From the NCBI RefSeq assembly GCF_905220565.1, contig NC_059396.1:7165206-7229205 (forward strand): 64,000 nucleotides of DNA, in the 5' to 3' direction. Shown piece after piece: positions 50,501 through 53,832 of the stretch. Numbering within the stretch: position 1 is the first letter of the stretch; each line of letters starts with the position of its first letter. The notes beneath the pieces were generated by a model. It was given only the letters and a program-made list of their open reading frames with translations, was not told the DNA's origin and ran no database searches. A program made the position numbers and the translations under genes. The stretch comes from Melitaea cinxia. Its lineage: Eukaryota > Arthropoda > Insecta > Lepidoptera > Nymphalidae.

Positions 50501-53500
50501 TTGAACAGCTTATGTGTTTTTAAAAGCATAATTTTATATAGATATTTTACGTTAAAGTTATAAAGTATGTTCATGCCTAATGATAAAATAATTTATCAAT
50601 AAAAGTATACATACATATGCAAAGATAAATTTTCACAATGTGTATGGGATATTCTTATATCAGAAAATAAAATTGCATTTAAATCTATCTTTAATGGAAC
50701 ATAAATCTATTAAAAGCAAAAAAAGTTGGCAACATCACACGCGACGTTAATTTGGAACTTAGTGATGAATGGTGCCAAATATTATATTTAATAATTGAAG
50801 TTACGAAAAAAATACTTATAAAGATATCTAGATTGACACGTTGGCTAATTGGTCGAAATACTCGCATTCATAATAGTTTTTAAAATGAAAACTTTACGTG
50901 TGTTTGACGTCGAATCTAATAGAATATAAATAAGAAAGATTAAATAGATATTTTTATTTATTTCATCACTTCATATATATTTCTTATTTAATACTTAATT
51001 TTTCTTTCTTTTTTCTTATTATTTAATTTTTTTATTTGTTTTTTTAGTACTTGGAGGACGAGAGGGAGAACGTGGACGGCACGCGAAGCGCCGCGCCTCC
51101 GCAGCTCATGTGCCTTATGCCTGGTAATTATATCACAAATAAAATTTGGGAGATGTTATATTTCTGTAGGAATTGCTTGCTTTTGCCAAGAACGATTAAG
51201 ACTCATTTCAAAATTGTAATAAAACAGAATCATCTACCTACTGCCATGCCCTTTGTAATGGCTTTAAAGGTTTGCTTATTGTTTTTTTATTTTTTAATAT
51301 GGCTTTTTGACGACATTTTAAGATGGGAAAACGGGACCTTACTGGTTTTATTCTACTTTTCCCACTAAGAGCTGGTAAATTTATAGTTTCAGTTAACACT
51401 GAGAGACTGGAAGTCAGATTTATGTTTCGTGACGATTATAAATACGCGATGTGGTGCCCGATGTATACAGCTTACTCATATTTTGTACGAGCGCTATATG
51501 TTAAAAAAAATGAAGCGTGCGCGGCCAGACCCGGGGCGTGCACGTCCCGATACCGATACGGCCCAGGACTGACCCACTCGCCGGCCCGCAGGCATGACGC
51601 TGCACCGCAACTCCGCGCTGCAGGCGGGCGTGGGGCAGATCTTCGACCGCGTGCTGTCCGAGCTGTCGCTGAAGATGCGCGCGCTGCGCATGGACCAGGC
51701 CGAGTACGTCGCGCTCAAGGCCATCGTGCTGCTCAACCCCGGTGCGTGACACCAATGTTGTTCGTTAACCTTATCACCGACCTTACTTTATTTATATACT
51801 AGCTGACCCGGCGAACTTCGTATCGCCTAACACAAACTTTATCGTATGGTATTAAAGTTCAAATTGACTTTTAAGTATTATCACAAATCTTTTGTATGGG
51901 AGTATAGAAAAGTGTTGTTTTTAGACTTTTTCAGGAAATTTAATTTTTTTTTTTTAGAATTTTTCTCTCCGTAAGAACCATTCTCGTACTTCAAGGAATA
52001 TTTTAAAAAAAGAATTAGCGAAATCGGTCCAACCGTTCTCGAGTTTTGCGCTTAGCAACACATTCAGCGACTCATTTTTATATTATAGATAATCACCTAC
52101 AACACTATTCTGCTTTTTTTATAATAAACGTGTACTGAGTATGTCTCTCGCGTATCCGATATTGACAGAGTGAGATGGGTGGTGTTACGGGTAGGGCCTA
52201 TCGCCTATGTTCTTGCTCTAAAATTTACTGTAGAGTAGAGTAAATTAAATTATTTTTATATATAAATAATTTATATAATACATAACACTAAAACAATATT
52301 AGATATAGTATAAATATATGCTCAAGAACTTATAAATTTAATTATTATTATAATATTAAATTATTATTTAATTCTTTGTAAATATAATATTTGCTAACTA
52401 ATCAATTTCTTTTCTTTATCGGTGATTTTTGTGGTCAATCTGAACCGTCAAAAAAAAAAAAAAAAGAAAAAAAACGAAACATCTAATAATAGGTATATTG
52501 TTTTTTTATTTATTTATAATATAGTTAGACGTAATTTGTAATTTACTCATATTATGTATTATTTTATCTATTTATAATAAACAATGTATAATATAATATT
52601 ATTTTCAATTTAGTAAAAATGTTTTTTACTTTGTACACCGTAGAGACGTGAATTCATATTGAGCTTGAAATTGTCTGGGCGATTTCATTATGTGATATTA
52701 TTTGTTTTTCTGTAGATTGCGAAGGCTGCTTAGTACGCTAACTACAGGAAACATGTCCGCCAACAACAATGTACAAAGAATATCGTCTGATTCACTCACT
52801 AAAACACTTGCTACGCGCAGGTAGTCGCTGAGTCGAACTTAGTGTGCATGTGTGCTACAGCATTTGTGTACGGACGAAATAATTTCGGTACTTATTTGTT
52901 AAAAAAAAAATACAGCTTATAGTAACATATTTTACGTATAAAAATATTGAGTATTGACAGAAGACAAACGGTTGCTAAACGTGAAAAGCGTGTTATACGG
53001 ATTATTCTACGTGGGATGTAAAAAACTATTTACGTTGATATTTGATGCTTTCGTATCAAATTATAGTCCTAAAATGTAATCAAAGCGTTCGTAGACCATA
53101 ACTATTGAATAATTTGTTTTCAAGTAAACCGAGTGTTACAGACGTCTCCTATATTTGTATATTTGAAATATTTTCTACATAATGTTATTGTAAAGTTGAA
53201 ATGATTTTATACTATTTTTATACTAAAACAATTTTTTTAATTTACAGATATAAAGGGGCTTAAGAATCGACAAGATGTTGACGTGCTAAGAGAAAAGGTA
53301 AGTAATCATTTAATTGTATACGGTTAGATCTGGTTAGTTGTTCATTTTGAAGAAGCTGTAATATTTCGTGCAATAATCAAACCGCAAATGTTTTAGCAGG
53401 ACGGTCACAGCATTAGCCTATGGCCGTTTTGCTGACGCTCGCGGAATAGCATACATTTGTATTGACCATACAGATATTTGCGGTGGTCTGGGCGTTTTTG

Positions 53501-53825
53501 CTCGTCTATTGTTTTTTCGGATCTCCGATTCAGGAGTAAATCCTTGTGGTGGGTAGTGAGCGTCAGGCTTTATTGACTTATTAACTTGATTGGTCCGTCG
53601 CAGATGTTCTCCTGCCTGGACGAGTACTGCCGCCGCGCGCACAGCTCGGACGAGGGCCGCTTTGCGTCGCTGCTGCTGCGGCTGCCGGCGCTGCGCTCCA
53701 TCTCGCTCAAGAGCTTCGAGCACCTGTTCTTCTTCCACCTCATCGCCGAGGGCCACATCACCGGCTACATCCGCGACGCGCTGCGCAGCCACGCGCCGCC
53801 CGTCGACACCAGCGCCATCATGTAA
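11703..53825 (+). CDS. usp: ultraspiracle (USP, RXR-type nuclear receptor), nine exons
   Basis: Nuclear receptor that pairs with the ecdysone receptor EcR and binds hormone response elements to control moulting, metamorphosis and egg production genes in the nucleus. Joined exons are 11703-11892, 16340-16544, 23131-23356, 44362-44500, 49947-50089, 51048-51123, 51592-51741, 53248-53297 and 53604-53825: 1401 bases, 466 residues, every junction in phase. This is close to the usual size of lepidopteran USP. The N-terminal region (1-115) keeps the lepidopteran AKKDKPTMSVTALIN and FMSPMSPPEMKPD blocks. The DNA-binding domain begins at Cys116/Cys119, with P-box CEGCKG at 133-138. The ligand-binding domain covers about 215-466. 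Late exons are strongly GC-rich at third positions against AT-rich introns. Intron 5 lacks a GT donor. Minus-strand retroelements fill introns 2 and 3. Identity is secure; the exact start depends on isoform. Confidence 0.96.
11893..16339. other. usp intron 1
   Basis: GT (GTAAAT) to AG (TTTTACAG), 4.4 kb. AT-rich. Holds a palindromic element at 12511-12645; otherwise no gene, tRNA or recognisable coding remnant. The open frame at 12999-13190 is unremarkable. Confidence 0.85.
12511..12645. repeat. palindromic MITE-like element in usp intron 1
   Basis: Left arm 12511-12548 (starting AACGGGGTATTTACCATG) and right arm 12607-12645 (ending CATGGTAAATGTCCCGTT) are near-perfect inverted repeats of about 38 bases around a 58-base centre. 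No protein is encoded. The structure fits a miniature inverted-repeat element or a transcribed hairpin. Short flanking TTA runs make the duplication unclear. Confidence 0.7.
16340..16544 (+). CDS. usp: usp exon 2 (A/B region and first zinc finger, residues 64-131)
   Basis: Follows acceptor GTTTTACAG. Encodes WLNIEAGFMSPMSPPEMKPD, then a proline-rich linker and the first half of the DNA-binding domain: CSICGDRASGKHYGVY, with zinc ligands Cys116 and Cys119. Ends with AG of a split Ser132 codon before donor GTAATT. This is the first exon shared by all isoforms. Confidence 0.95.
17584..17627. repeat. GC-rich hairpin in usp intron 2
   Basis: TGTGTGTCCAG and CTGGACACACA are perfect 11-base inverted repeats around a loop of about 22 bases rich in CG (GTCCCGTTCGCAGCGCCGCG). 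It stands out against AT-rich surroundings. It might be a remnant of a small TIR element or a structured RNA; nothing decides between these. Confidence 0.5.
19625..21672 (-). mobile_element. 5'-truncated jockey-type non-LTR retrotransposon
   Basis: Minus-strand LINE lying antisense inside usp intron 2. The poly(A) tail appears as a T run at about 19626-19643. A 3' UTR of roughly 60 bases precedes it, then the reverse transcriptase frame runs back to about 21672, where it meets a short A run. The endonuclease domain and first open frame are missing, as expected of an incomplete target-primed insertion. I could not find a convincing target-site duplication. Confidence 0.85.
19702..21627 (-). 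CDS. reverse transcriptase domain protein of LINE (5' truncated)
   Basis: About 641 codons without a stop. The reverse transcriptase core runs from about residue 140 (ASGPDG) to 370: NYRPIS at 202-207, the first catalytic-Asp motif (DISKVFD) at 274-280, AGVPQGSVLS at 329-338 and the YADD catalytic box at 357-360. The C-terminal part has the thumb and LGV..L.F motifs of jockey-group enzymes. The frame continues upstream of 21627 (to about 21670) without an ATG, so the annotated start is only nominal. The usual SKAFD reads SKVFD; otherwise the catalytic residues are present. The lack of stops suggests recent insertion, but without the endonuclease it cannot move by itself. Confidence 0.9.
   Translation of the reverse strand: MAWVDARNRKTTDVGQRKKAYNRAAKSCKKALRKARFDHIGRIGTRLASYPPGCKAFWSLAKSVESNFCRPSLPPLIKPDGSLAHTAEEKANLFANLFAESSRLDLGSATPPTSSIRCETSMTEVRIRQKEVLKTLRNLDVNKASGPDGIPAIVLKTCAPELSPILTRLFRLSLATGQVPKAWKQANVQPVPKKGSRADPVNYRPISITSILCKSMERILNNRLLAHLERNDLLSDRQFGFRRNRSMGDLLAYATHIWSEAIEKHGEAIAVSLDISKVFDRVWHDGLISKLPPYGLPASLCVWISDFLRDRSIRVVIDGCDSDRLAINAGVPQGSVLSATLFLLHINDLLKPGIFGYADDSTVVERYVSNARASGSEIQSLREAMIQRLNLSLKAVSDWGDANLVKFNASKTEACLFSAKRSPFHLTPSFRGVPVPITGRLELLGVTLSSTLNFGSYIETKAQTAARKLGVLSKVRQYFTPEQLLNLYQAQVRSCMEYCSHLWDGSAKYQLELLESIERRARRLIGDDALVAAKLQSLHHRRRVAGLLVFYRIHFGECAQELHNLIPPTPFHHRTTRRSALRHPYMVDIPLIRTKRFASTFLIRTAKEWNSLPASVFPENYNLGIFKSRVNRLLLGKRAPS
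21948..22035. repeat. LINE-tail-like dispersed fragment
   Basis: ACGAGCAGGTGGGTCGTCTA followed by TTAAGTGATCGTCGCATG matches the style of 3' ends of lepidopteran LINEs (compare the tail of the element ending at 19.63 kb). Only a short piece is present. Confidence 0.4.
22332..23058. repeat. TIR repeat (AACCGACTTC ends) in usp intron 2
   Basis: Ends are perfect inverted repeats, AACCGACTTC (22332-22341) and GAAGTCGGTT (23049-23058). The interior holds two tandem segments of about 145 bp (about 22580-22723 and 22724-22868) sharing GATCTGATGATGGGATCCCA. A second copy is at 36396-36822, and an inverted part at 36840-36949. No protein is encoded. This is a common lepidopteran repeat type. Its right end is 72 bp from the exon 3 boundary. 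Confidence 0.75.
23131..23356 (+). CDS. usp: usp exon 3 (second zinc finger and hinge, residues 132-207)
   Basis: Acceptor TCGTTTACAG. Begins by completing Ser132, then CEGCKGFFKRTVRKDL (P-box and recognition helix), the second finger's cysteines (CREERNC and CQYCRYQKC) and the T/A box GMKREAVQEERQR. Ends at GTACAA before GTAATT, phase 0. Confidence 0.96.
23859..24125 (-). repeat. 3' LTR of BEL/Pao element
   Basis: 267 bp, identical as far as I can read to 31903-32169. On the plus strand it begins TGGTTGAGTG and ends CCCGTACA, so the minus-strand LTR has canonical TG...CA ends. Confidence 0.93.
24246..31382 (-). CDS. gag-pol-env polyprotein of BEL/Pao element
   Basis: 2378 residues in one frame. 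Visible parts in order: gag-type DUF1759 region (about 120-290); Cys/His knuckles (about 345-410); retropepsin-like DUF1758 with LLDQGSQ (about 490); reverse transcriptase with the YMDD box near 890; RNase H / A17-type region (about 1080-1190); integrase with a zinc-binding head (KCVKC near 1465), a core domain and DUF5641 (about 1730). After a hydrophobic segment near 1790 comes an envelope-like part with a furin-type RQKR site near 1895, a Gly-rich hydrophobic stretch after it, a coiled-coil-like region, Cys-rich part and a C-terminal membrane anchor near 2315. Fusion of env in frame with pol is unusual; env is commonly a separate or spliced frame. Activity is not shown by sequence. Confidence 0.93.
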   Translation of the reverse strand: MMKMEGSLQSSNATKISTTDRGQATELMSLQRTNFRAFHRQINRLKVDEIQDKWELEDELRNIQTRWNAIDALHLQIDNILQGSDTQYDSEFYAYEDSYKSVKRALNLKLTSTIHHEKSTPQIDLPTFTGKYTQWPTFYDLYVESIHNNNLITKTQKMQHLKSKLRGDAERIIQHLTISADNYDTAWELLTHRYNNPQLLFTKQIEIFINQPAAQKQSAYEIRRIYDTSMECIYAIKNLGIDTSTWDPLLVHIITKKLDTVTYNDYKEARKMPRELPSLSELMDFLESKFIALEPSGIRDREMLSSFKKYNQQKSVNNKTYKPQFQKEHRYGKLINKEYQSVATYMSNCPICDKKHPLYKCEKFIKLTPGERYRIIEDFNLCHNCLYTHNKNLCTSMKKCKLCKKSHNTMLHDAYTININKQSTNSLTDMSSGSSTQLNTPTPQKYQVSLQQDAKQHCVNHVATDEEEILLTTLSIRVKALDGTYMTLRCLLDQGSQISLISENAAQMLGLPRQRYHASVSGIGNGSKHSKGVVKLECQSIYQDYEFTTQALVINHVINNLPNISFKKESWPHIQHIQLADPEYNVSRPIDLLLDASIYSEIIMSGLIKGPNMAPIAQQTKLGWILSGSVKTFKCHVITTDLSAISQYWELEEVNDSSIEMTPDEEYCEQFYQSTTKRLSNGRYEVALPMKPGFEKDLGESKTKAIAQFYNLEKKMNKNDCFSESYRNFMQEYEQSGHMSPVTKCSSFVHYLPHHGVQKNDSTTTKLRTVFNGSSKTSSGFSLNDLMERGPNLQKDLQHLILVWRQHKYVVTADLEKMFRQIMVRETDQHLQRIVWRSIQEAPLREYQLTTVTYGTKAAPYLAMRTIKQLAMDDAHKFPLAAKALMTSLYMDDLLEGCDNISQAKQLQREIIDILKGAGMNIRKWSSNAKELIEGLSANQLDTPLDFKGLENRKTLGLRWIPSSDIFVFKNIFEDENSDDVITKRQLLSNISKVYDPMGFLSPLSVRAKLLFQQTWSEETTDWDTQLSNTITNEWIKLKRDYQQIDQFKIPRYIGDKNHYTIHGFCDASEKAYACAIYAVTINSKGKYTSTLVTAKTKLAPLKKKLSLPKLELCGALLLSRLIKKVIQTLPDNLQVFAWTDSMVVLGWLYGDVNRWKQFVANRVRTILNIIPSSSWHHVKSEDNPADCASRGLSTQQLLEHHLWWHGPQWLLTFNSSTMKEEKYQPPRLEIKASSVTAALSYKNALVLQLLNECSSIERLITIIGWLTRYTQWLRRKQILQQNYLSSSERKNAMNLIIKTIQTIEFEEEIERLQKQQGLSKSSKLLSLLPYLDPCDGLLRVGGRLNNSYLSHSAKHPVILPSHGKLTELIVRHAHYTTLHGGPSLTLSYIRENYWVISGLRTVKRELRKCVKCRRFKAEKITQIMADLPEPRVTPSRAFYHCGVDFTGSFDIKSNKGRGIRTQKAYVAVFVCLSTKAVHLELVSDISTPGFLAAFRRFCARRSTPKHMYSDQGRNFIGASKELKKEYNILVAINTDVMNKINDYDIQWHFNAPAYPSAGGLWEAAVKSFKHHLRRVIGEQKLTYEEFTTLLYQIEACLNSRPLLALTENPEDEYLTPGHFLVGGSLIARPQTDSNHMNLKTRWQTIQAMNKQFWKRWSSDYLQQLQVRTKWRTPSKNVEVNDIVLIKDENLSPGKWSMGRVVKVHPGKDGYVRVVSVKTKNGVIQRPVLKLSVLPVREEGTGTQAQNRIDNISTTTCGDDTGVDSQQRHRRGRQLRRPLGTFFTMILMLILFLFKPTECSYNVTALNSNQNIYFDKMYDVHIIRDEWKLIAYYNMSTYWSALRHVKDYVGHLEESYLRLDLLPTQYRSIIYQLQHEISEIEHYNAIFKKHIYKRQKRGLINGVGYVANSLFGVLDERFAKKYEKDIEKISVNENHLRFLLKNQTSIIEAQYNILQRNEVIMNKQFEIIQKCLKNLTLITNRTEKVTNNELQILSSSVSAMIILSNLRRLQESVINTLTSLANGHLDAHLLPPEQLEEQLNIIYRHIPNDLTLPADKNDFKELYKLMKVNGDIGSSYLIIEIKIPLVIKENFELDRVITLPQQHYNVEFIAPYIAFNLQKDLLLILTESDVENCVHIQTNKLLCALDKPIYELQITSGMCNLSIHNTTICKTKEAPCRVRWVKLHNNNMWLYSCCGKCTVRIFCIDTGVVLTTLTGNGLLQIGQGCTIKGDTFSIFTQNSYMSQVKVQENIPIPADYSILNSIINTSDFQLFTPEDHEDLWRRMKSQIINLKEQENASLSIHDIHQYSVLYIILGSIIVAGCLYGTMRYRRNKIIQRSAVKDVSTTAVPVAADKNEDQEAPAPPSARPRFVRLDIPIKE
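31383..31902 (-). other. 5' leader of BEL/Pao element with repeated CTCGAAG motif
   Basis: Untranslated stretch between the 5' LTR and the gag start. On the plus strand CTCGAAGGACCA occurs at 31770-31781, 31845-31856 and 31869-31880, and shorter CTCGAAG variants near 31636, 31666, 31695 and 31811. On the element's own strand the motif reads TGGTCCTTCGAG, starting with the TGG that pairs with a tRNA CCA end, so one copy may be the primer-binding site. The repetition is unusual. Confidence 0.7.
31903..32169 (-). repeat. 5' LTR of BEL/Pao element with promoter-like motifs
   Basis: 267 bp with TG...CA ends on the minus strand. On that strand a CRE palindrome TGACGTCA (32028-32035) and a second GACGTC lie just upstream of a TATATATA box (about 31999-32007). 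AATAAA is at 31984-31979. Both LTRs carry the same set. This is a plausible antisense promoter inside the usp intron. Confidence 0.9.
32431..32539 (+). repeat. left half of a split dispersed repeat (ACTAGCTGCGCTTCGCGG family)
   Basis: Begins ACTAGCTGCGCTTCGCGG, a very common lepidopteran repeat start. The expected distal part, with AAAGAGTAACAAACTTCC, is found 6.8 kb away at 39354-39392. Both halves end at a copy of TAATAACGAAT, so the intervening block was inserted into this repeat. Confidence 0.7.
32579..32650 (-). tRNA. tRNA-like sequence (probably pseudo-tRNA), left arm copy
   Basis: 72 bases that fold as a cloverleaf: acceptor CGTTCCA/TGGAGCG with one G-U pair, D-stem GCTT/GAGC, anticodon stem CCGAC/GTCGG, T-arm GCGGG-TTCGAAC-CCCGC. 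The anticodon loop ACGGCAA lacks the normal U33 and would read GGC. A functional tRNA is doubtful; a tRNA-derived repeat is more likely. Internal A and B boxes are preserved. Confidence 0.4.
32913..33224. repeat. 312-bp palindromic segment
   Basis: CGTAGTCGACTGTTTTCTCC (32913-32932) and its reverse complement (33205-33224) are perfect 20-base arms. Further in, ATGCCCCTATGTTTT (32992-33006) and AAAACATAGGGGCAT (33131-33145) form a second perfect 15-base pair in register. It looks like an old miniature TIR element or a subterminal structure of the surrounding TTAA element. Confidence 0.7.
33225..33921. other. unassigned interior of TTAA element
   Basis: No recognisable gene. An open frame (33545-34042) has no similarity I know and runs across an insertion boundary at 33998, so it is not a real gene. 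The early part of the LINE remnant may be hidden here in degraded form. Confidence 0.45.
33999..34692 (+). mobile_element. 5'-truncated non-LTR element with 17-bp target duplication
   Basis: AAATAGAATCATATTTC is at 33982-33998 and again at 34693-34709. The insert ends in a run of about 20 A. It contains the end of a coding frame (to TAG 34215-34217) and a 3' UTR of about 460 bases with repeated AAGTGTACATATA-like segments. All this is diagnostic of target-primed reverse transcription with a severe 5' truncation. Confidence 0.85.
34002..34217 (+). pseudogene. C-terminal coding fragment of the truncated element
   Basis: An open frame of at least 60 codons, ending in a hydrophilic helix-like stretch (AAVIEGVLEMLKL) and a stop. 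I do not recognise the domain. It has no start codon of its own and is a truncated transposon frame, not a host gene. Confidence 0.5.
34738..36136. mobile_element. hAT-like element with 8-bp target duplication
   Basis: AGTGGCAC flanks both sides (34730-34737 and 36137-36144). Ends are CACTGGCGTAGCATTCC and, read inward from the right, CAGGGCGTAACTACTGCC. These share the CA..GGCGTA.C pattern of hAT termini, and 8-bp duplications are the hAT signature. At 1399 bp it is non-autonomous. Its interior includes decayed LINE sequence (about 35330-35730). Confidence 0.75.
35330..35735 (+). repeat. degraded jockey-like LINE fragment inside the hAT element
   Basis: GGAACCCGTGCCTTTTGTTT with AAAGCTGTCGAAGGTAAC matches the fragment at 1826-1875. 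Further on, TTCGATGTCAAGAAGTCTAG resembles the DVNKASGPDG region of the LINE at 19.7-21.6 kb. Frames are broken throughout. Confidence 0.5.
36396..36822. repeat. TIR repeat (AACCGACTTC ends), second copy
   Basis: Same family as 22332-23058 but shorter, lacking the internal tandem segments. Left end AACCGACTTC (36396-36405), right end GAAGTCGG (36814-36821). Confidence 0.75.
36840..36949 (-). repeat. TIR repeat (AACCGACTTC ends), inverted partial copy
   Basis: Reverse complement of the first 110 or so bases of the family, ending GGAAGTCGGTT at 36949. It lies tail to tail with the copy at 36396, so the pair could fold back. Confidence 0.7.
36950..37969. other. right interior of TTAA element
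   Basis: AT-rich with many TACATA-type repeats near 37420-37530, then a short CpG-rich patch at 37820-37920 (GATGGCGCGGGGCGCGGTAG). No coding frame seen. Confidence 0.5.
37970..38030 (+). pseudogene. tRNA-like sequence, 3' part, cut by TTAA element
   Basis: Bases 12-72 of the tRNA-like sequence directly after the 5.1-kb element. The missing first part is represented by CATAGC immediately left of the element at 32870-32875. Confidence 0.7.
38270..38341 (+). tRNA. tRNA-like sequence (probably pseudo-tRNA), array copy
   Basis: Same 72-base cloverleaf as at 32579-32650, with internal boxes intact and no U33 in the ACGGCAA anticodon loop. It lacks a T run directly after the 3' end; the first T tract follows five bases later (GTCAATTTTT), which could stop polymerase III. 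Confidence 0.4.
38581..38952 (+). pseudogene. tRNA-like sequence split by a MITE
   Basis: 38581-38595 and 38896-38952 together make the 72-base unit. The 296-bp TTAA-flanked element lies in the D-arm between them. Confidence 0.8.
38596..38891. mobile_element. 296-bp TTAA-flanked MITE
   Basis: TTAA at 38592-38595 and 38892-38895. Termini CAGGTTGAATGCCGGA and TCCGGCAATGAACCTG are inverted repeats with two mismatches in 16. The interior has a GC-rich hairpin (CCCCGCGCGGAGT... against GACTCCGCGCGGGG), then AT-rich sequence. The 72-codon open frame inside is incidental. TTAA targeting suggests mobilisation by a piggyBac-type transposase; this is inference. Confidence 0.85.
39195..39266 (+). tRNA. 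tRNA-like sequence (probably pseudo-tRNA), last array copy
   Basis: Identical 72-base unit to the copy at 38270. The same reservations about function apply. Confidence 0.4.
39354..39600 (+). repeat. right half of split repeat, then GGTAGGGCACAGCAG-type repeat piece
   Basis: 39354-39392 completes the repeat interrupted at 32540 (AAAGAGTAACAAACTTCC). From about 39405, CACAAAATCTGGAGCAGCCC, CACAGCTAAATAATACTGCT and GCTACGGTTACCGCTTACCG belong to the family seen at 45220-45510 and 47870-48140. Confidence 0.6.
39905..39985 (+). repeat. SINE 3' fragment (plus orientation relative to 3795-4110 copy)
   Basis: ACATGGAGAAAGGCCTATCC and GCAATGGGATGTTACAGGCTG form the reverse complement of the SINE tail CAGCCTGTAATATCCC...GGCCTC. 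Confidence 0.55.
39986..41877. other. usp intron 3, AT-rich, no gene seen
   Basis: Open frames at 40298-40504, 40471-40794 and 40824-41063 have no similarity I know and no splice context. Nothing else identified. Confidence 0.5.
41878..42185 (+). repeat. dispersed repeat, 'CACTGCTGGACATAGGCC' family (long copy)
   Basis: Runs from GCAGTCCACTGCTGGACATA through ACGCTGGGCAGGCGGGTTGG and GTTATCCCGCCATCGGTCGG to GCCTCTTACGACACCCACGG. The overlapping open frames are by-products. Partial copies are at 5530 and 8390-8565. Confidence 0.65.
42186..42936. other. usp intron 3, no gene seen
   Basis: AT-rich; no repeat or gene recognised. Confidence 0.4.
42937..43140 (+). repeat. dispersed repeat, ACTAGCTGTNNCCGCGAC family, second copy
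   Basis: ACTAGCTGTGCCCGCGACTT to GCCAGTGAAAGTCCCGTC and TCGTTTCAGAGATTAGCCGG. It is better preserved than the copy at 2655-2850. Confidence 0.6.
44362..44500 (+). CDS. usp: usp exon 4 (start of ligand-binding domain, residues 208-253)
   Basis: Acceptor TATATTACAG. Encodes ELSIERLLEIESLVADPSEE, helix 1 of the ligand-binding domain, ending SSLCQIG across the junction. Donor GTAAGC with one base left over. The open frame runs on past the donor by chance. Confidence 0.94.
45220..45520 (+). repeat. dispersed repeat, GGGCACAGCAG family
   Basis: TAGGGCACAGCAGAAAATTT, then CACAGCTAAATAATACTGCT, GTGACCAGAGCTCCTGG-like text and GGTAATCGCTTACCATCAG, ending in an A run. The A-rich 3' end suggests a retroposed element. 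Copy at 47870-48140. Confidence 0.6.
46985..47025. repeat. (TA)n microsatellite
   Basis: Repeated GTATATATATAGGTGTATAT followed by a pure TA run. Confidence 0.8.
47198..47506 (+). mobile_element. tRNA-derived SINE with (TTTA)n tail
   Basis: An A-box-like TTGGCGCAGTTTGTAG and B box GGTTCGATTCC lie about 40 bases apart from 47209, followed by a body, an internal A run and a long TTTA tail (about 47447-47503). It splits the LINE remnant; ATATTT occurs at both edges and may be a short target duplication. Confidence 0.7.
47447..47503. repeat. (ATTT)n microsatellite
   Basis: About 14 uninterrupted TTTA units, forming the SINE tail. Confidence 0.9.
47870..48140 (+). repeat. dispersed repeat, GGGCACAGCAG family, second copy
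   Basis: Same order of blocks as 45220-45520: GGTAGGGCACAGCAGGAATT, CACAGCTAAATAATACTGCT, GGTAATCGCTTACCATCAGG, ending in A9. Confidence 0.65.
48250..48455 (+). repeat. dispersed repeat, ACTAGCTGACC family
   Basis: TACTAGCTGACCTGGCGAAC to ACACGAGATTTATATATATT. Related to the copies at 6575 and 51797. Confidence 0.6.
49947..50089 (+). CDS. usp: usp exon 5 (ligand-binding domain, residues 254-301)
   Basis: Acceptor GTGTATTACAG. Encodes NKQIAALVVWARDIPHFSQ and LLLFAIAWRSME, the signature helices 3-5 of the RXR/USP ligand-binding domain. The exon must end at GAG 50089 so that SME joins YLEDERENVD of exon 6. The next bases are GCACGC, so the intron begins GC instead of GT. Reading on meets a stop after 13 codons. 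Confidence 0.92.
50090..51047. other. usp intron 5 (GC-AG)
   Basis: 958 bases starting GCACGC and ending TTTTTTTAG. No GT donor occurs near the protein-defined boundary. The rest is AT-rich without recognised features. Confidence 0.8.
51048..51123 (+). CDS. usp: usp exon 6 (residues 302-326)
   Basis: Encodes YLEDERENVDGTRSAAPPQL and on to CLMP with a split Gly codon, donor GTAATT. The lepidopteran-type loop DERENVD is well conserved. Confidence 0.93.
51592..51741 (+). CDS. usp: usp exon 7 (residues 327-376)
   Basis: Acceptor GGCCCGCAG. Encodes MTLHRNSALQAGVGQIFDR and the following SELSLKMR helix to VLLNPD. Donor GTGCGT. Third positions are almost all G or C, and the flanking intron end is also GC-rich. 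Confidence 0.95.
51742..53247. other. usp intron 7
   Basis: GT-AG. Contains an ACTAGCTGACC-family repeat (51797-52095); the rest is AT-rich. No gene. Confidence 0.85.
51797..52095 (+). repeat. dispersed repeat, ACTAGCTGACCCGGCGAAC family
   Basis: TACTAGCTGACCCGGCGAAC through CGAAATCGGTCCAACCGTTC to TTTATATTATAGAT. This is the best-preserved copy of the family in the window, only 55 bp after the exon 7 donor. Confidence 0.65.
53248..53297 (+). CDS. usp: usp exon 8 (residues 377-393)
   Basis: A 50-base exon encoding (D)IKGLKNRQDVDVLREK between acceptor TTTACAG and consensus donor GTAAGT. It was found from the need to join PD..KGLK in other USPs. Confidence 0.93.
53604..53825 (+). CDS. usp: usp exon 9 (C-terminus, residues 394-466)
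   Basis: Acceptor GTCCGTCGCAG. Encodes MFSCLDEYCRRAHSSDEGRF, then LPALRSISLKSFEHLFFFHL (helix 10) and the C-terminal DTSAIM. TAA at 53823-53825. There is no canonical AF-2 activation helix, as in other USPs of this order. Third positions are nearly all G/C. Confidence 0.95.
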   Translation: MFSCLDEYCRRAHSSDEGRFASLLLRLPALRSISLKSFEHLFFFHLIAEGHITGYIRDALRSHAPPVDTSAIM

Positions 53826-53832
53826 GCGACTC

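Noticed and set aside
51494..51802. Long plus and minus frames around usp exon 7
   Set aside because: Shadows created by GC-rich third positions of the exon and the GC-rich end of intron 6.
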